64,000 bases of DNA from Caballeronia grimmiae (GCF_000698555.1 NZ_JFHE01000025.1:1-64000), one strand, 5' to 3'. Positions 25,430-34,543 are shown, counted from the first letter of the stretch. Numbers and translations: made by a program. Notes: generated by a model from the letters alone, not told the origin.

Positions 25430-26851
25430 TCAGATCGCGGCGACCACGGTCGCCACGCACAGGCAAATGATGAAAAGGCTCATCCGGTTCCTGATCGCGT
25501 AGACGATCGGGTCGTCGTGCATCTCGCCGCGAAACGCGAGCATCCACACGCGGCTTACCCAGTACAGCAGAAGGCCGAAGAGCACCCACAGCGCCTGCGG
25601 ATGCCGATAGAGAAGCCGCACGTCCGAAGAGTTCACGTAGAGCGCCAGCACCACCACGGCCGCATAGGCCGACGCGGTGCCGAACGAACGAAGGATGCCG
25701 AGGTCCTGCGTGACATAGCCCCGCCCGGCGGCGGATACCTTGCCGTCGCGCAGCAGCGCGTCCAGTTCGGTGTAGCGCTTGACCATCGCGAGACTCAGGA
25801 AGATGAGCACCGAGAACATGATGAGCCAGTCGGACAACACGATGTCCGCAGCCACGCCGCCCGCGATGATGCGCGACGTATAAAGCGCCGCGAGCGTGAA
25901 GACGTCGATGAGCATCATGCGCTTGAGCTTGAACGAATAGGCCAGCGTCGTGATGAAATAGCCGCCGATCACGAGCTGAAAGTTCGGTTCGAGCCGCGCT
26001 GCGAGCGCAGCGGATGCGACGAGCAGCGTCACCGTCAGCGCCATCCCGAACGTGAGCGGCAACTGACCCGATGCGAACGGCCGGTTGCGCTTTTTCTCGT
26101 GACGGCGGTCCGAGTCGAGATCGAGCATGTCGTTGAGCAGATACACCGCCGACGCGCAGAAGCTGAATGAGAAGAACGCAACCGTTTCGGCGAGCAGCGT
26201 CGACGGATCGGTGAAGCGGTGCGACGCGAGCAGCGGCACGAAGATCAGCAGGTTCTTCACCCACTGATAGACGCGCATTTCCTTGATCGTCAGCGCAACG
26301 AGCGAACGCTTCTGCTCGAAGAAGACGATCGTCTCGTTGACGCCCTCAGCCGCCGCTGCGATATGCCGGTCGCCGACGACGATCGCCTGCCGCGCCTGCT
26401 GCCACACGGGCACATCGGCGCGTGCATTGCCGCAGTAATCGAAGCCCTGCGCGCCGAATTCCTTCGTCAGCGCGCCGGCCTTGTGACGGCCCTTGAGATT
26501 GTGGGCTTCGTCGCTTGCCAGCACGCCCTTGAAAATGCCGAAGTGCTTCGCGATCTGTTCGGCGACCTGCTGGTTGGATGCGGTGCAAAGATACAGATCG
26601 CGTCCGCATGAGCGCTGTTCGTGCAGATACGCGACGAAGCGCGCGTTGTATGGCAGCACGGATACGTCGATGGCCACGCGCGCTGCAATCTGCGCCTTCA
26701 GATAGGCCCTTCCGCGCATCAGCCAGACGATGCTCAACAGTGCATAGAGCGGATTTTTCTTGACGAGCACGAGGAACGATTCAACGAGCAGATCGGTGGC
26801 GGTCAACGTGCCATCGAGATCGACGCAGAGGGGAACGCTTGCTTCGGACAT
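25430..26851 (-). CDS. HAD phosphatase-UbiA prenyltransferase fusion
   Basis: 473 residues in two parts. Residues 1-200 are a HAD phosphatase-like domain (nucleophile motif CVDLDGTLTATDL with D11 and D13; LYLCTASNQQVAEQIAKHFG; AIVVGDRHIAAAAEG). Residues 205-473 are a UbiA-type membrane prenyltransferase with the Asp-rich motif LLNDMLDLDSDRRHEKKRNR at about residue 240, the type found in decaprenyl-phosphate phosphoribosyltransferases (Rv3806c, NoeC). ATG 26851 follows cgaggaagct. I infer transfer of phosphoribose to polyprenyl phosphate followed by dephosphorylation on one polypeptide. No DprE1/DprE2-like epimerase genes are adjacent. Confidence 0.85.
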   Translation of the reverse strand: MSEASVPLCVDLDGTLTATDLLVESFLVLVKKNPLYALLSIVWLMRGRAYLKAQIAARVAIDVSVLPYNARFVAYLHEQRSCGRDLYLCTASNQQVAEQIAKHFGIFKGVLASDEAHNLKGRHKAGALTKEFGAQGFDYCGNARADVPVWQQARQAIVVGDRHIAAAAEGVNETIVFFEQKRSLVALTIKEMRVYQWVKNLLIFVPLLASHRFTDPSTLLAETVAFFSFSFCASAVYLLNDMLDLDSDRRHEKKRNRPFASGQLPLTFGMALTVTLLVASAALAARLEPNFQLVIGGYFITTLAYSFKLKRMMLIDVFTLAALYTSRIIAGGVAADIVLSDWLIMFSVLIFLSLAMVKRYTELDALLRDGKVSAAGRGYVTQDLGILRSFGTASAYAAVVVLALYVNSSDVRLLYRHPQALWVLFGLLLYWVSRVWMLAFRGEMHDDPIVYAIRNRMSLFIICLCVATVVAAI

Positions 26852-26987
26852 AGCTTCCTCGACGCTGTAATTCGTCTGTCGATTCGGGTGCGGCTCGTTG
26901 AATCGTTTGCGCACAGAATAGCGATGCGTTACTTCTCCGCTCTGTGCGCTAGGACACTCGAGTTGCGCGCCCGCCGATGCAGGGCAG

Positions 26988-28253
26988 TCATTTCCAGCCT
27001 GACGGCATGCCTGCGCCTGTGTCTCCGCGATCCTGCTCCGACGAATCCGCAACGCGTACCCGATAGCGGGCGGAACGCGCGATCGCGCCGTGATTGCCGA
27101 GGCGCGACGGTGACGGCGCCGCTTCGTCGAGGCCGTTGCCGCTTTGCATGTCCGCGACCGCGCGCAGGTTCGCCTGCTCGAGAACGAGCGCGATGTTGAC
27201 GCAGAAGATCATCAGTACACCGACGATCAGCATGCTCAGATTGCGCAGTTCGTCGTGAAAACCAAAGGCCATGAAAAGCGGCACGTTAATCGCAATGGCG
27301 ATCTGCACGTGACGCCGCAGCGCCAGCGGCAGTTTGCTCCAGCCCGAGCGAAGAAGGATGGCGGCAATGGCTATCGTAATGATGTTGAAGCCCTTCGCCA
27401 TCACCACGCCGTAGTTGTATTCGAACCGCAGATAGCTCAAAGGATGAACGAGGAAGTTGAGATTCTCGTACAGGTTGAACGCGACGATACCGCCGCCATT
27501 GCCCGCATATTTCAGCTTGATGACGAAGTTGATCGCGCCGGCGATCGCAAGCATGACGGCCTGCAACGTCAGCACCTTGCCGAGCGAATAGCGCGCTTGA
27601 AGAAACGGAAATAGCGTGAGCGTGAAAAACAGGAACGATTCCTTGTTGAATGTGGCGATGACCGTCAGCGGAATGAGCCACAGCGCCCGGCCTCTCGCCG
27701 CGAGCCATACTGCGAGGTTCATGAACAGAAGTTCGGGGAAGTCGTAGAAATACGCACCATCTGTCAGGATCAACGGAAAGATCGCGGCGAGCGCCATCGG
27801 TGCAAGCGTGCTCGCCGTGCGATTCATCTGGAACGTCATGCACACGGCGCGCATCGCGAACAGCGCGAGAAAAAGCGCGGTGAACGACATGCCGAAGATC
27901 AGGTAATAACGAAGCGCGTACTGCGGATTGTGCGCATCCACCGCGTTGGGATAGAACCATGTGATCGGGTGATGCGTGCGGTTGTCGTCCATCAGCACGC
28001 TGGTGATGCGCTCTTTCAGCGTCCGGGGCATCGCACGTTCGACGCCGTTTGCGATCGCCGGCAGCAGTTGCCGGTACACGAACGGACGCTCGATCGTTCC
28101 CTCCAGCATCGCGGGCAGCGCCCACTGCGGCGTCTGATCGCGGAACTGCCACTTCGTAAAATAGCCGTTGTACGACGCTGCCGCGACCACGTAATACATC
28201 ACGACGAGCAGCATCCAGCGAACACCGCGGCGCAAGACCGGTTCGTTGAACAT
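26988..28253 (-). CDS. Polytopic membrane protein, possible GT-C-type glycosyltransferase
   Basis: 421 residues, about nine hydrophobic segments (VRWMLLVVMYYVVAAASYNGY at the start, LALFAMRAVCMTF, LFMNLAVWLAARGRALWLI, VLTLQAVMLAIAGAINFVI, MLIVGVLMIFCVNIALVL) and a hydrophilic 55-residue tail. The first periplasmic loop is long with polar residues (DQTPQWALPAMLEGTIERPF), as in GT-C enzymes, but I see no diagnostic catalytic motif. ATG 28253 has CTGGAGATC upstream. It lies 136 bases before the HAD-UbiA gene on the same strand, suggesting a joint role in an envelope glycan; this is inference. Confidence 0.7.
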   Translation of the reverse strand: MFNEPVLRRGVRWMLLVVMYYVVAAASYNGYFTKWQFRDQTPQWALPAMLEGTIERPFVYRQLLPAIANGVERAMPRTLKERITSVLMDDNRTHHPITWFYPNAVDAHNPQYALRYYLIFGMSFTALFLALFAMRAVCMTFQMNRTASTLAPMALAAIFPLILTDGAYFYDFPELLFMNLAVWLAARGRALWLIPLTVIATFNKESFLFFTLTLFPFLQARYSLGKVLTLQAVMLAIAGAINFVIKLKYAGNGGGIVAFNLYENLNFLVHPLSYLRFEYNYGVVMAKGFNIITIAIAAILLRSGWSKLPLALRRHVQIAIAINVPLFMAFGFHDELRNLSMLIVGVLMIFCVNIALVLEQANLRAVADMQSGNGLDEAAPSPSRLGNHGAIARSARYRVRVADSSEQDRGDTGAGMPSGWK

Positions 28254-28557
28254 TGCGATCTCCAGACGGTTGATCGACCGAGGCGCGTTTCGACATCGGG
28301 GTGGTGCAATTGAGCGAGCTGCCCGAACCGCCTCGCGCATGTTCGCTGATGTCTATTTTGGCGAAGGTGGGGTACCGCACATTTCGCGAAGTTCGAACCA
28401 CGCCGCACCGCCATGGGAAGAACTTTGCTCTGCGAAACGGTGCGTGCTGTCGGTCGAGCCCCATCGACTCAGCACTTAATTAAGGATCGCAGAACGTCCG
28501 TTTCATTCCGTCATGATGCGTCGAGCACAGGAGAGGCGCGTTCGTTCGTAGAACGCT
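28254..28557. other. 304-base gap, no gene seen
   Basis: Between the membrane protein start (minus) and the 3' end of the acyl-CoA dehydrogenase gene (minus). No convincing coding frame or terminator; an AT-rich patch acttaattaagga near 28480 could belong to the membrane-protein promoter. Confidence 0.4.
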
Positions 28558-29709
28558 TCAGATGTCCGCGCCCCGCATCAGCCCCCGCGCGATGATCACC
28601 TGCTGAATCTGCGACGTGCCTTCGTAAAGCCGGAAGAGCCGCACGTCGCGATAGAACCGCTCGATGCCGTACTCCGCGATATATCCCGCGCCGCCATGCA
28701 CCTGCACCGCGCGGTCCGCGACGCGCCCGCACATTTCGGTGGCGAAGTACTTCGCGCACGACGCCTCGATCGACACGTCGCGGCCCTCGTCGCGGCGGCG
28801 CGCGGCGTCGAGCACCATGCATTCGGCGGCGTACAGTTCGGCCTTGCTGTCGGCGAGCATGCCCTGCACGAGCTGAAATTCCGCGATCGGCTGACCGAAC
28901 TGGCGGCGCTCCATCGCGTAGGCGAGGGCGTTGCGCAACATGCGTTTGGCCGCGCCCACCGCGATGGCCGCAATGTGGATGCGCCCCTTGTCGAGCGTCT
29001 TCATCGCCGTTCTGAAGCCGACGCCTTCCACGCCGCCGATCAATTGCCGCGCCGGCACGCGACAGTTCTCGAAGACGACGTCGCTGGTATGCGCGCCGCG
29101 CTGGCCCATCTTGCGATCTGGCTTGCCAAGCGAGAGCCCCGGCGTGTCGCGTTCGACGATGAACGCCGAGATGCCGCTCGCGCCTTTCGCATCGCTCGTG
29201 CGGGCCATCACGGTATAGATGCCCGCTTCCGGCGCGTTCGTGATGTAGCGCTTCGTGCCGTTGAGCACGTAGGCGTCGCCGTCCTTTTTCGCTGTCGTTC
29301 TGAGCGACGCGGCATCCGAGCCCGAATCCGGCTCGGTCAGGCAGAACGAGCCGATCAGCTCGCCCGCCGCGAGTTTCGGCAGATAGTGCGCCTTTTGTTC
29401 GTCCGTGCCGTCGAGCAGAATGCCGATCGAGCCGATGCCGTTGTTCGTGCCGATCATCGAGCGAAACGCCGGCGATGTCTGCCCAAGCTCGAACGCAATA
29501 CGCACTTCCTCTTCCATCGTGAGGCCGAGCCCGCCGTACGCTTCGGGGATCGTGAGCCCGAACAGGCCGATTTCCCGCATTGCGTCGATGACATCGGCGG
29601 GAATGGCATCCGTTTCGTCGACTTCGCTTTCGCGCGGCACGAGCGTCTCGCGCACGAATCGGCGGATGGTGTCTTCAAGCAGCGTTTGCGTTTCGGTGTC
29701 GCGGATCAT
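28558..29709 (-). CDS. Acyl-CoA dehydrogenase
   Basis: 383-residue flavin acyl-CoA dehydrogenase. Motifs: GLFGLTIPEAYGGLGLT, SFCLTEPDSGSDAASL (FAD binding), RTSDAKGASGISAFIVERD, and the end FRLYEGTSQIQQVIIARGLM, in which the Glu of YEGTSQ is the catalytic base. Substrate chain length cannot be read from sequence. ATG 29709 follows aggaaacc. It is divergent from ybaK and has no beta-oxidation partner next to it. Confidence 0.92.
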   Translation of the reverse strand: MIRDTETQTLLEDTIRRFVRETLVPRESEVDETDAIPADVIDAMREIGLFGLTIPEAYGGLGLTMEEEVRIAFELGQTSPAFRSMIGTNNGIGSIGILLDGTDEQKAHYLPKLAAGELIGSFCLTEPDSGSDAASLRTTAKKDGDAYVLNGTKRYITNAPEAGIYTVMARTSDAKGASGISAFIVERDTPGLSLGKPDRKMGQRGAHTSDVVFENCRVPARQLIGGVEGVGFRTAMKTLDKGRIHIAAIAVGAAKRMLRNALAYAMERRQFGQPIAEFQLVQGMLADSKAELYAAECMVLDAARRRDEGRDVSIEASCAKYFATEMCGRVADRAVQVHGGAGYIAEYGIERFYRDVRLFRLYEGTSQIQQVIIARGLMRGADI

Positions 29710-29801
29710 GATGGTTTCCTCCCTGGCGAACGATCGTACGGCACGCGCGGGCATTCGACCAGCTGGCCGAACGGCCGATGGTGAGCCGCCGTGAGCGCCG
29801 C

Positions 29802-29807
29802 TACAAT
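29802..29807 (+). promoter_or_regulatory. Candidate -10 box of ybaK (leaderless position)
   Basis: TACAAT six bases before ATG 29814, so the transcript would start on the start codon. A -35-like TGGTGA lies at 29779, 17 bases upstream, a three-of-six match. Confidence 0.4.
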
Positions 29808-29813
29808 GCGTCC

Positions 29814-30305
29814 ATGCCGAAATCCAAACACGTATCCGAAACGCCCGCGACGCAATTCCTGCGCCGTCACAAGGTGGCGTTCGGGGAGCATCCTTACGAT
29901 TACGTCGAACACGGCGGCACCGAAGAGTCCGCGCGGCAGCTCGGCGTGGACGAGCATTGCGTCGTGAAGACGCTCGTGATGGAGGACGAGCACGCGAAGC
30001 CGCTCATCGTCCTCATGCACGGCGACCGGACCGTGTCCACGAAGAATCTCGCCCGGCAGACGGGCGCAAAGCGCATCGAGCCGTGCAAGCCCGAAGTGGC
30101 GAACCGGCATTCGGGCTATCTCGTCGGCGGAACCTCGCCGTTCGGCACGAAGAAAGCGATGCCCGTGTACGTCGAATCGAGCATTCTCGAACTCGACGCC
30201 ATCTATCTGAACGGCGGGCGGCGCGGTTATCTCGTGAGCCTCGATCCGGCGGTGTTGACCAGATTGCTCGACGCGAAACCCGTCCAGTGCGCGAGCGTCG
30301 ATTAG
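29814..30305 (+). CDS. ybaK: Cys-tRNA(Pro)/aminoacyl-tRNA deacylase YbaK/EbsC
   Basis: Trans-editing deacylase that clears misacylated Cys-tRNA(Pro). The 163 residues include ATQFLRRHKVAFGEHPYDY, LGVDEHCVVKTLVMED with the key lysine, VLMHGDRTVSTKNLARQTG and GYLVGGTSPFGTKKAMPVYVE, all typical. It starts at ATG 29814 (MPKSKHVSETP); an upstream GTG in frame is not needed. It lies 36 bases before plsY on the same strand. Confidence 0.93.
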   Translation: MPKSKHVSETPATQFLRRHKVAFGEHPYDYVEHGGTEESARQLGVDEHCVVKTLVMEDEHAKPLIVLMHGDRTVSTKNLARQTGAKRIEPCKPEVANRHSGYLVGGTSPFGTKKAMPVYVESSILELDAIYLNGGRRGYLVSLDPAVLTRLLDAKPVQCASVD

Positions 30306-30341
30306 AATGCTGACCGCGCTTTTCAAGACACAAGAGACAAC

Positions 30342-30974
30342 ATGATTTATCTGATCGTCGCCGTCGCGTCCTATCTGATCGGCTCGATTTCATTCGCCGT
30401 CGTCGTGAGCAAGGCGATGGGCCTCGCCGATCCACGTTCCTACGGCTCCGGCAATCCCGGCGCGACCAACGTGCTGCGCACCGGCAACAAGCGCGCGGCA
30501 ATCCTGACGCTCATCGGCGATGCGTTCAAGGGCTGGCTGCCCGTATGGCTCGTCGGGCATTTCGGCGCGGATTACGGCCTCGATGCGACAGGGCTTGCCA
30601 CGGTCGTCGCGCTGTCGGCCATCGCCGTGTTCCTCGGGCATCTGTACCCGGTGTTCTTCAGGTTCCAGGGCGGCAAGGGCGTGGCGACGGCGGCGGGCGT
30701 GCTGCTCGCGATTCATCCGGTGCTCGGGCTCGCCACGCTGCTGACGTGGCTGATCATCGCGTTCTTTTTCCGCTATTCGTCGCTTGCGGCGCTCGTCGCA
30801 GCCGGGTTCGCGCCGCTGTTTCAGGTGTTCCTGTTCGGGCCGAGCCGCGTCTCGCTCGCCGTGCTGGCGATGAGCGCGCTGCTCGTCTGGCGGCATCGCG
30901 CGAATATTTCGAAGCTGATGGCGGGGAAGGAAAGCCGGATCGGCGACAAGAAGAAGCCGGCGGCGGCCGAATAA
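30342..30974 (+). CDS. plsY: Glycerol-3-phosphate acyltransferase PlsY
   Basis: Inner-membrane enzyme that transfers acyl from acyl phosphate to glycerol-3-phosphate, the first step of phospholipid synthesis. The three PlsY motifs are present: SYGSGNPGATNVLRTGNK, FLGHLYPVFFRFQGGKGVAT and, near the end, RHRANISKLMAGKESRIG. About five membrane segments, 210 residues. It follows ybaK by 36 bases and ends in a bidirectional terminator. Confidence 0.97.
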   Translation: MIYLIVAVASYLIGSISFAVVVSKAMGLADPRSYGSGNPGATNVLRTGNKRAAILTLIGDAFKGWLPVWLVGHFGADYGLDATGLATVVALSAIAVFLGHLYPVFFRFQGGKGVATAAGVLLAIHPVLGLATLLTWLIIAFFFRYSSLAALVAAGFAPLFQVFLFGPSRVSLAVLAMSALLVWRHRANISKLMAGKESRIGDKKKPAAAE

Positions 30975-31009
30975 AAAAGCCGTTCCGCGTAGAACGGAAC
31001 GGCTTTTTT
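30973..31009. terminator. Bidirectional terminator between plsY and yajQ
   Basis: Stem gccgttccg / cggaacggc around a 7-base loop, flanked by six A on the left and six T on the right. It overlaps the last codon of plsY and is 23 bases from the yajQ stop, so it can end both transcripts. Confidence 0.9.
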
Positions 31010-31031
31010 CCTTGATGCGCAGAAAAAGTGC

Positions 31032-31517
31032 TTAGTCGCGGAAATTGTTGAAGTCGAGCGGCGTGTCCGTCACGTCCTTCTTCAAAAGCGCAATGGTGCT
31101 CTGCAGATCGTCGCGCTTCGTGCCGGTCACGCGCACGGCGTCGCCCTGAATGCTTGCCTGCACCTTGATCTTGCTGTCCTTGACCATCTTGACGATCTTC
31201 TTCGCGAGATCGCCGGAGACGCCTTTCTTGATCGTCACGACCTGCTTGAGCTTGTCGCCGCCGATCTTCTCCTGCTTGCCGTAGTCGAGGAACCGCACGT
31301 CGACGCCGCGCTTCGCCAGCTTCGAGAGCAGCACGTCCTTGACCTGACCGAGCTTGAAGTCGTCGTCGGCGTAGAGCGTCAGTTCGCGCTCCTTCTGCTC
31401 GACGCGTGAATCGGAACCCTTGAAGTCGAAGCGCGTCGAGATTTCCTTGTTGGATTGCTCGATGGCGTTCTTCACTTCGATCATGTTTGCTTCGCTGACG
31501 ACGTCAAACGATGGCAT
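31032..31517 (-). CDS. yajQ: YajQ-family nucleotide-binding protein
   Basis: 161 residues with the tandem alpha-beta folds of YajQ: MPSFDVVSEANMIEVKNAIE, ISTRFDFKGSDSRVEQKE, DVRFLDYGKQEKIGGDKL and the end DTPLDFNNFRD. Relatives bind c-di-GMP (Xanthomonas) or other nucleotides and act as regulators, so a second-messenger effector is possible but not shown here. It is divergent from murB across 139 bases. Confidence 0.95.
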   Translation of the reverse strand: MPSFDVVSEANMIEVKNAIEQSNKEISTRFDFKGSDSRVEQKERELTLYADDDFKLGQVKDVLLSKLAKRGVDVRFLDYGKQEKIGGDKLKQVVTIKKGVSGDLAKKIVKMVKDSKIKVQASIQGDAVRVTGTKRDDLQSTIALLKKDVTDTPLDFNNFRD

Positions 31518-31567
31518 CTGTTTTCCCCTTCTTGAGGCGAGCGCCCGGGAGCGGCTCGCGCAATCGC

Positions 31568-31573
31568 TATAAT
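31568..31573 (+). promoter_or_regulatory. Candidate -10 box upstream of murB
   Basis: Perfect TATAAT 84 bases before the murB start, without a recognisable -35 at the proper distance. Confidence 0.4.
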
Positions 31574-31656
31574 CACGGACCTGACGTCATTCTACCGACG
31601 CGCCCTGGATTTCCCCAAGACTGCGCGCGTTTCCCGGCTTCTCCACGCGGTTTCCC

Positions 31657-32676
31657 ATGCCCCACGCTCAACTACTCGCGGATTACTCCCTGCGTCCGCA
31701 CAACACATTCGGCTTCGACGTGCGCGCGCGCCATGCAATGCGAATCGACAGCGTCGATGCCGCCGCCGCGCTCGCGAACGACGCGCGCATCATCGACATG
31801 CCGAAGCTCGTGCTGGGCGGCGGCAGCAACGTCGTGCTGACGCACGATTTCGACGGCGTCGCGCTCATCGTCGGCATCATGGGAAAACGCGTGGTCGGCG
31901 AGGATGACGACGCGTGGCTCGTCGAAGCCGGCGCGGGCGAGAACTGGCACGACTTCGTCGCGTGGACGCTCGCACACGGCATGCCGGGCCTCGAAAACCT
32001 CGCGCTGATCCCGGGCACGGTCGGCGCGGCGCCGATTCAGAACATCGGCGCGTATGGCCTCGAAATGGGCGAGCGCTTCGAGCGGCTGCATGCGGTGGAA
32101 CTCGCGACGGGCGCGCACGCCGAATTCGATCGCGACGCGTGCGCGTTCGGCTATCGCGACAGCTTCTTCAAGCGGGAAGGGCGCGGGCGGTACATCATCA
32201 CGTCGGTCGTCTTCCGGCTGCTGAAGGCGTGGACGCCACGCGCCGATTACGCCGATGTCGCTCGCGCGCTGGAAGGCGCATCGGCTCGCGACGCGCAGGC
32301 CATCTTCGATGCCGTCATCGCCGTGCGTCGCGCCAAGCTGCCGGACTGGACCGTGCTGGGCAACGCCGGGAGCTTCTTCAAGAACCCGGTCGTCAGCGCG
32401 GATGCGTTCGAATCGCTGCAAGCGCGTGAGCCGGGCGTCGTGTCGTACCGTCAGGCCGATGGTCAGGTGAAGCTCGCCGCCGGATGGCTGATCGACCGTT
32501 GCGGCTGGAAAGGGCGCGGCATCGGCGGGGCGGCGGTGCACGAGCGGCAGGCGCTCGTGCTCGTGAATCGCGGGAATGCGACCGGGGCGGAAGTGATCGA
32601 ACTCGCCGAAGCAATCAAACGCGATGTGCTCGCGCGCTTCGGCGTCGAACTGGAGATGGAGCCGGTCTGCCTCTGA
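31657..32676 (+). CDS. murB: UDP-N-acetylenolpyruvoylglucosamine reductase
   Basis: FAD enzyme that reduces UDP-GlcNAc-enolpyruvate to UDP-MurNAc in peptidoglycan synthesis. The 339 residues show LVLGGGSNVVLTHDFDG, VEAGAGENWHDFVAWTL, IPGTVGAAPIQNIGAYG (FAD loop), GYRDSFFKREGRG, LGNAGSFFKNPVVS with the catalytic Ser, and the end ELEMEPVCL. It is an E. coli-like (type I) MurB. argF converges on its 3' end with 15 bases between stops. Confidence 0.97.
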   Translation: MPHAQLLADYSLRPHNTFGFDVRARHAMRIDSVDAAAALANDARIIDMPKLVLGGGSNVVLTHDFDGVALIVGIMGKRVVGEDDDAWLVEAGAGENWHDFVAWTLAHGMPGLENLALIPGTVGAAPIQNIGAYGLEMGERFERLHAVELATGAHAEFDRDACAFGYRDSFFKREGRGRYIITSVVFRLLKAWTPRADYADVARALEGASARDAQAIFDAVIAVRRAKLPDWTVLGNAGSFFKNPVVSADAFESLQAREPGVVSYRQADGQVKLAAGWLIDRCGWKGRGIGGAAVHERQALVLVNRGNATGAEVIELAEAIKRDVLARFGVELEMEPVCL

Positions 32677-32691
32677 ATCCGCGGACGCGGC

Positions 32692-33621
32692 TCAGTGGTT
32701 CAACTTGCCGAGCAGCAGGTACTCCATCAGCGCCTTCTGCACGTGCAGGCGATTTTCCGCCTCGTCCCAGACCACGCTCTGCGGCCCGTCGATGACTTCC
32801 GCGCTCACTTCCTCACCGCGATGCGCGGGCAGGCAGTGCATGAAAAGCGCGTCGGGATGGGCGCGCGCCATCATCTCGGCGTCGACGCAATAGTCCGCGA
32901 ACGCCTTCATGCGCGCCTCGTTTTCCGCTTCGAATCCCATGCTGGTCCAGACGTCCGTCGTCACGAGGTCCGCGCCCTGGCAGGCTTCGTTCGGATCGGC
33001 GAACTCCTGATAGAACGGCGCGCTATCCGCCGATACCAGCGCGTGATCCAGCTTGTAGCCGTGCGGCGTCGACAGCCGCAGCTTGAAGCCGAGGATTTGC
33101 GCGGCTTCGATCCACGTGTACAGCATGTTGTTGGCGTCGCCGATCCACGCGACGGTCTTGCCATGAATCGGCCCGCGATGCTCGTAGAACGTGAAGATAT
33201 CGGCGAGCACCTGACACGGGTGGTATTCGTTGGTCAGCCCGTTGATGACCGGCACGCGCGAGCTTTCGGCGAAGCGCCGGATGATGTCCTGCCCGAACGT
33301 GCGGATCATGATGATGTCCACCATGCGCGAAATGACCTGCGCCGAATCTTCGATCGGCTCGCCGCGGCCAAGCTGCGTGTCGCGCGTGTTCATGAAGACC
33401 GCGTGGCCGCCTAGCTGGAAGATGCCGGCTTCGAACGACAGGCGCGTGCGCGTCGAGCTCTTCTCGAAGATCATCGCGAGCGTGCGATCGTGCAGCGGAT
33501 GGTACGTCTCGTAGTTCTTGAACTTGCGCTTCAGGATGCGGGCGCGTTCGAGCACGTACTCGTAGTCGTCGAGCGAAAAATCCTTGAACTGAAGATAGTG
33601 GCGAATTTTCTTGGCGGTCAT
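32692..33621 (-). CDS. argF: Ornithine carbamoyltransferase
   Basis: Makes citrulline from ornithine and carbamoyl phosphate in arginine synthesis. 309 residues with the carbamoyl-phosphate motif EKSSTRTRLSFEAGIFQLGG, the ornithine side TTDVWTSMG and MHCLPAHRGEEVS (HCLP). The anabolic-type length and the start MTAKKIRHYLQFKDFSLDD fit. It stands alone between murB and a 517-base gap. Confidence 0.97.
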   Translation of the reverse strand: MTAKKIRHYLQFKDFSLDDYEYVLERARILKRKFKNYETYHPLHDRTLAMIFEKSSTRTRLSFEAGIFQLGGHAVFMNTRDTQLGRGEPIEDSAQVISRMVDIIMIRTFGQDIIRRFAESSRVPVINGLTNEYHPCQVLADIFTFYEHRGPIHGKTVAWIGDANNMLYTWIEAAQILGFKLRLSTPHGYKLDHALVSADSAPFYQEFADPNEACQGADLVTTDVWTSMGFEAENEARMKAFADYCVDAEMMARAHPDALFMHCLPAHRGEEVSAEVIDGPQSVVWDEAENRLHVQKALMEYLLLGKLNH

Positions 33622-34138
33622 GAAAACGCAAGCGGCGGCTTCGAACCGGCCGCGCGACTCGAACTGCGAGCGTCGCCAGACCGGGCGCCGCCGCCGTCGG
33701 AGTGGGTATCGCGTTCGAGCATAAAGGATTTTGCGAACTTTTACGAGGCTGGCCGAAAGGCGAGTGCGCCATCGAGAAGCCCGGCGTACGGCGCTCTCCG
33801 GCCCTTGGGCAGCCTGTCCGGCGTCCGTGTGCGCTGCGGAAAAGAGGGCGCTGCGGTATAATCGCCGGCGCTTGTCTCAGCAACTCTGCAACACTCAGTA
33901 ACGCCCAGCACCGTTTCACGCGCTCAGCCGGCGAAGCTCGCAAGAGACCGCTGCATTGCCTTGGCGTATGCGAATCCGCCGTGCTGCCGAGTCCGCCATC
34001 GTGTCGCGGGCGTGAACGGTCCTCATCGGGCAGGTTCGCAAGCATCGCCCGGCGCCGTTGCGTGCCGGCGGCGCGCATCCCGCGTCGAGCGTGTGCATTC
34101 GCCGGTGCCTGCCACCGGCCGACAAAAGGTATCGCTAC
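33622..34138. other. 517-base gap with candidate promoter and long leader of the DUF3579 gene
   Basis: No coding frame I can support. A perfect TATAAT at 33857-33862 on the plus strand would place the transcript start near 33870, giving the DUF3579 gene an unusually long leader of about 270 bases. The argF promoter is expected near the left edge. Several short runs of GC-rich inverted sequence occur in the leader, but I could not settle a structure. Confidence 0.4.
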
Positions 34139-34480
34139 ATGGCTGAATCATCCCCGACCCAGTATTTCATTCAAGGCATTACCAAGAACGGGAGAAAGTT
34201 TCGCCCGAGCGACTGGTCGGAGCGCCTCTGCGGAGTCATGTCGGCGTACGGTCCGAAAGCGAAGGGGCCGAATGCGCGGCTGCAGTATTCCATCTACGTG
34301 CGTCCGACGATGATCGGCGACATCAAGGTCGTCATTCTCGATGCGCGTCTGCGCGAGATCGAGCCGATGGCCTTCGACTTCGTGTTGAACTTCGCGAAGG
34401 ACAACGATCTGCAGGTGACGGAAGCGTGCGAACTGCCGCCGCATCACGGCACGCAGACAGCGACGCCGCCGAAAGGCTGA
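34139..34480 (+). CDS. DUF3579-family protein
   Basis: 113-residue protein of a Burkholderiales-specific family, often near argF and rpsT. Sequence features: FIQGITKNGRKFRPSDWSER, GPNARLQYSIYVRPTMIGDI and IKVVILDARLREIEPMAFDF, ending in a low-complexity tail. No membrane segment, signal or catalytic motif is visible. ATG 34139 is preceded by a weak ribosome site. Function unknown. It is followed by a strong bidirectional terminator. Confidence 0.85.
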   Translation: MAESSPTQYFIQGITKNGRKFRPSDWSERLCGVMSAYGPKAKGPNARLQYSIYVRPTMIGDIKVVILDARLREIEPMAFDFVLNFAKDNDLQVTEACELPPHHGTQTATPPKG

Positions 34481-34515
34481 TCGGCGAGAACGAACAAACG
34501 CAAGCCGACAGACGC

Positions 34516-34543
34516 AAAAAAGCCCGCGAAAGCGGGCTTTTTC
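34516..34543. terminator. Bidirectional terminator between the DUF3579 gene and rpsT
   Basis: Stem agcccgc / gcgggct with a GAAA tetraloop, flanked by a six-A run and a five- to six-T run; 35 bases after the DUF3579 stop and 78 bases from the rpsT stop. Confidence 0.9.
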
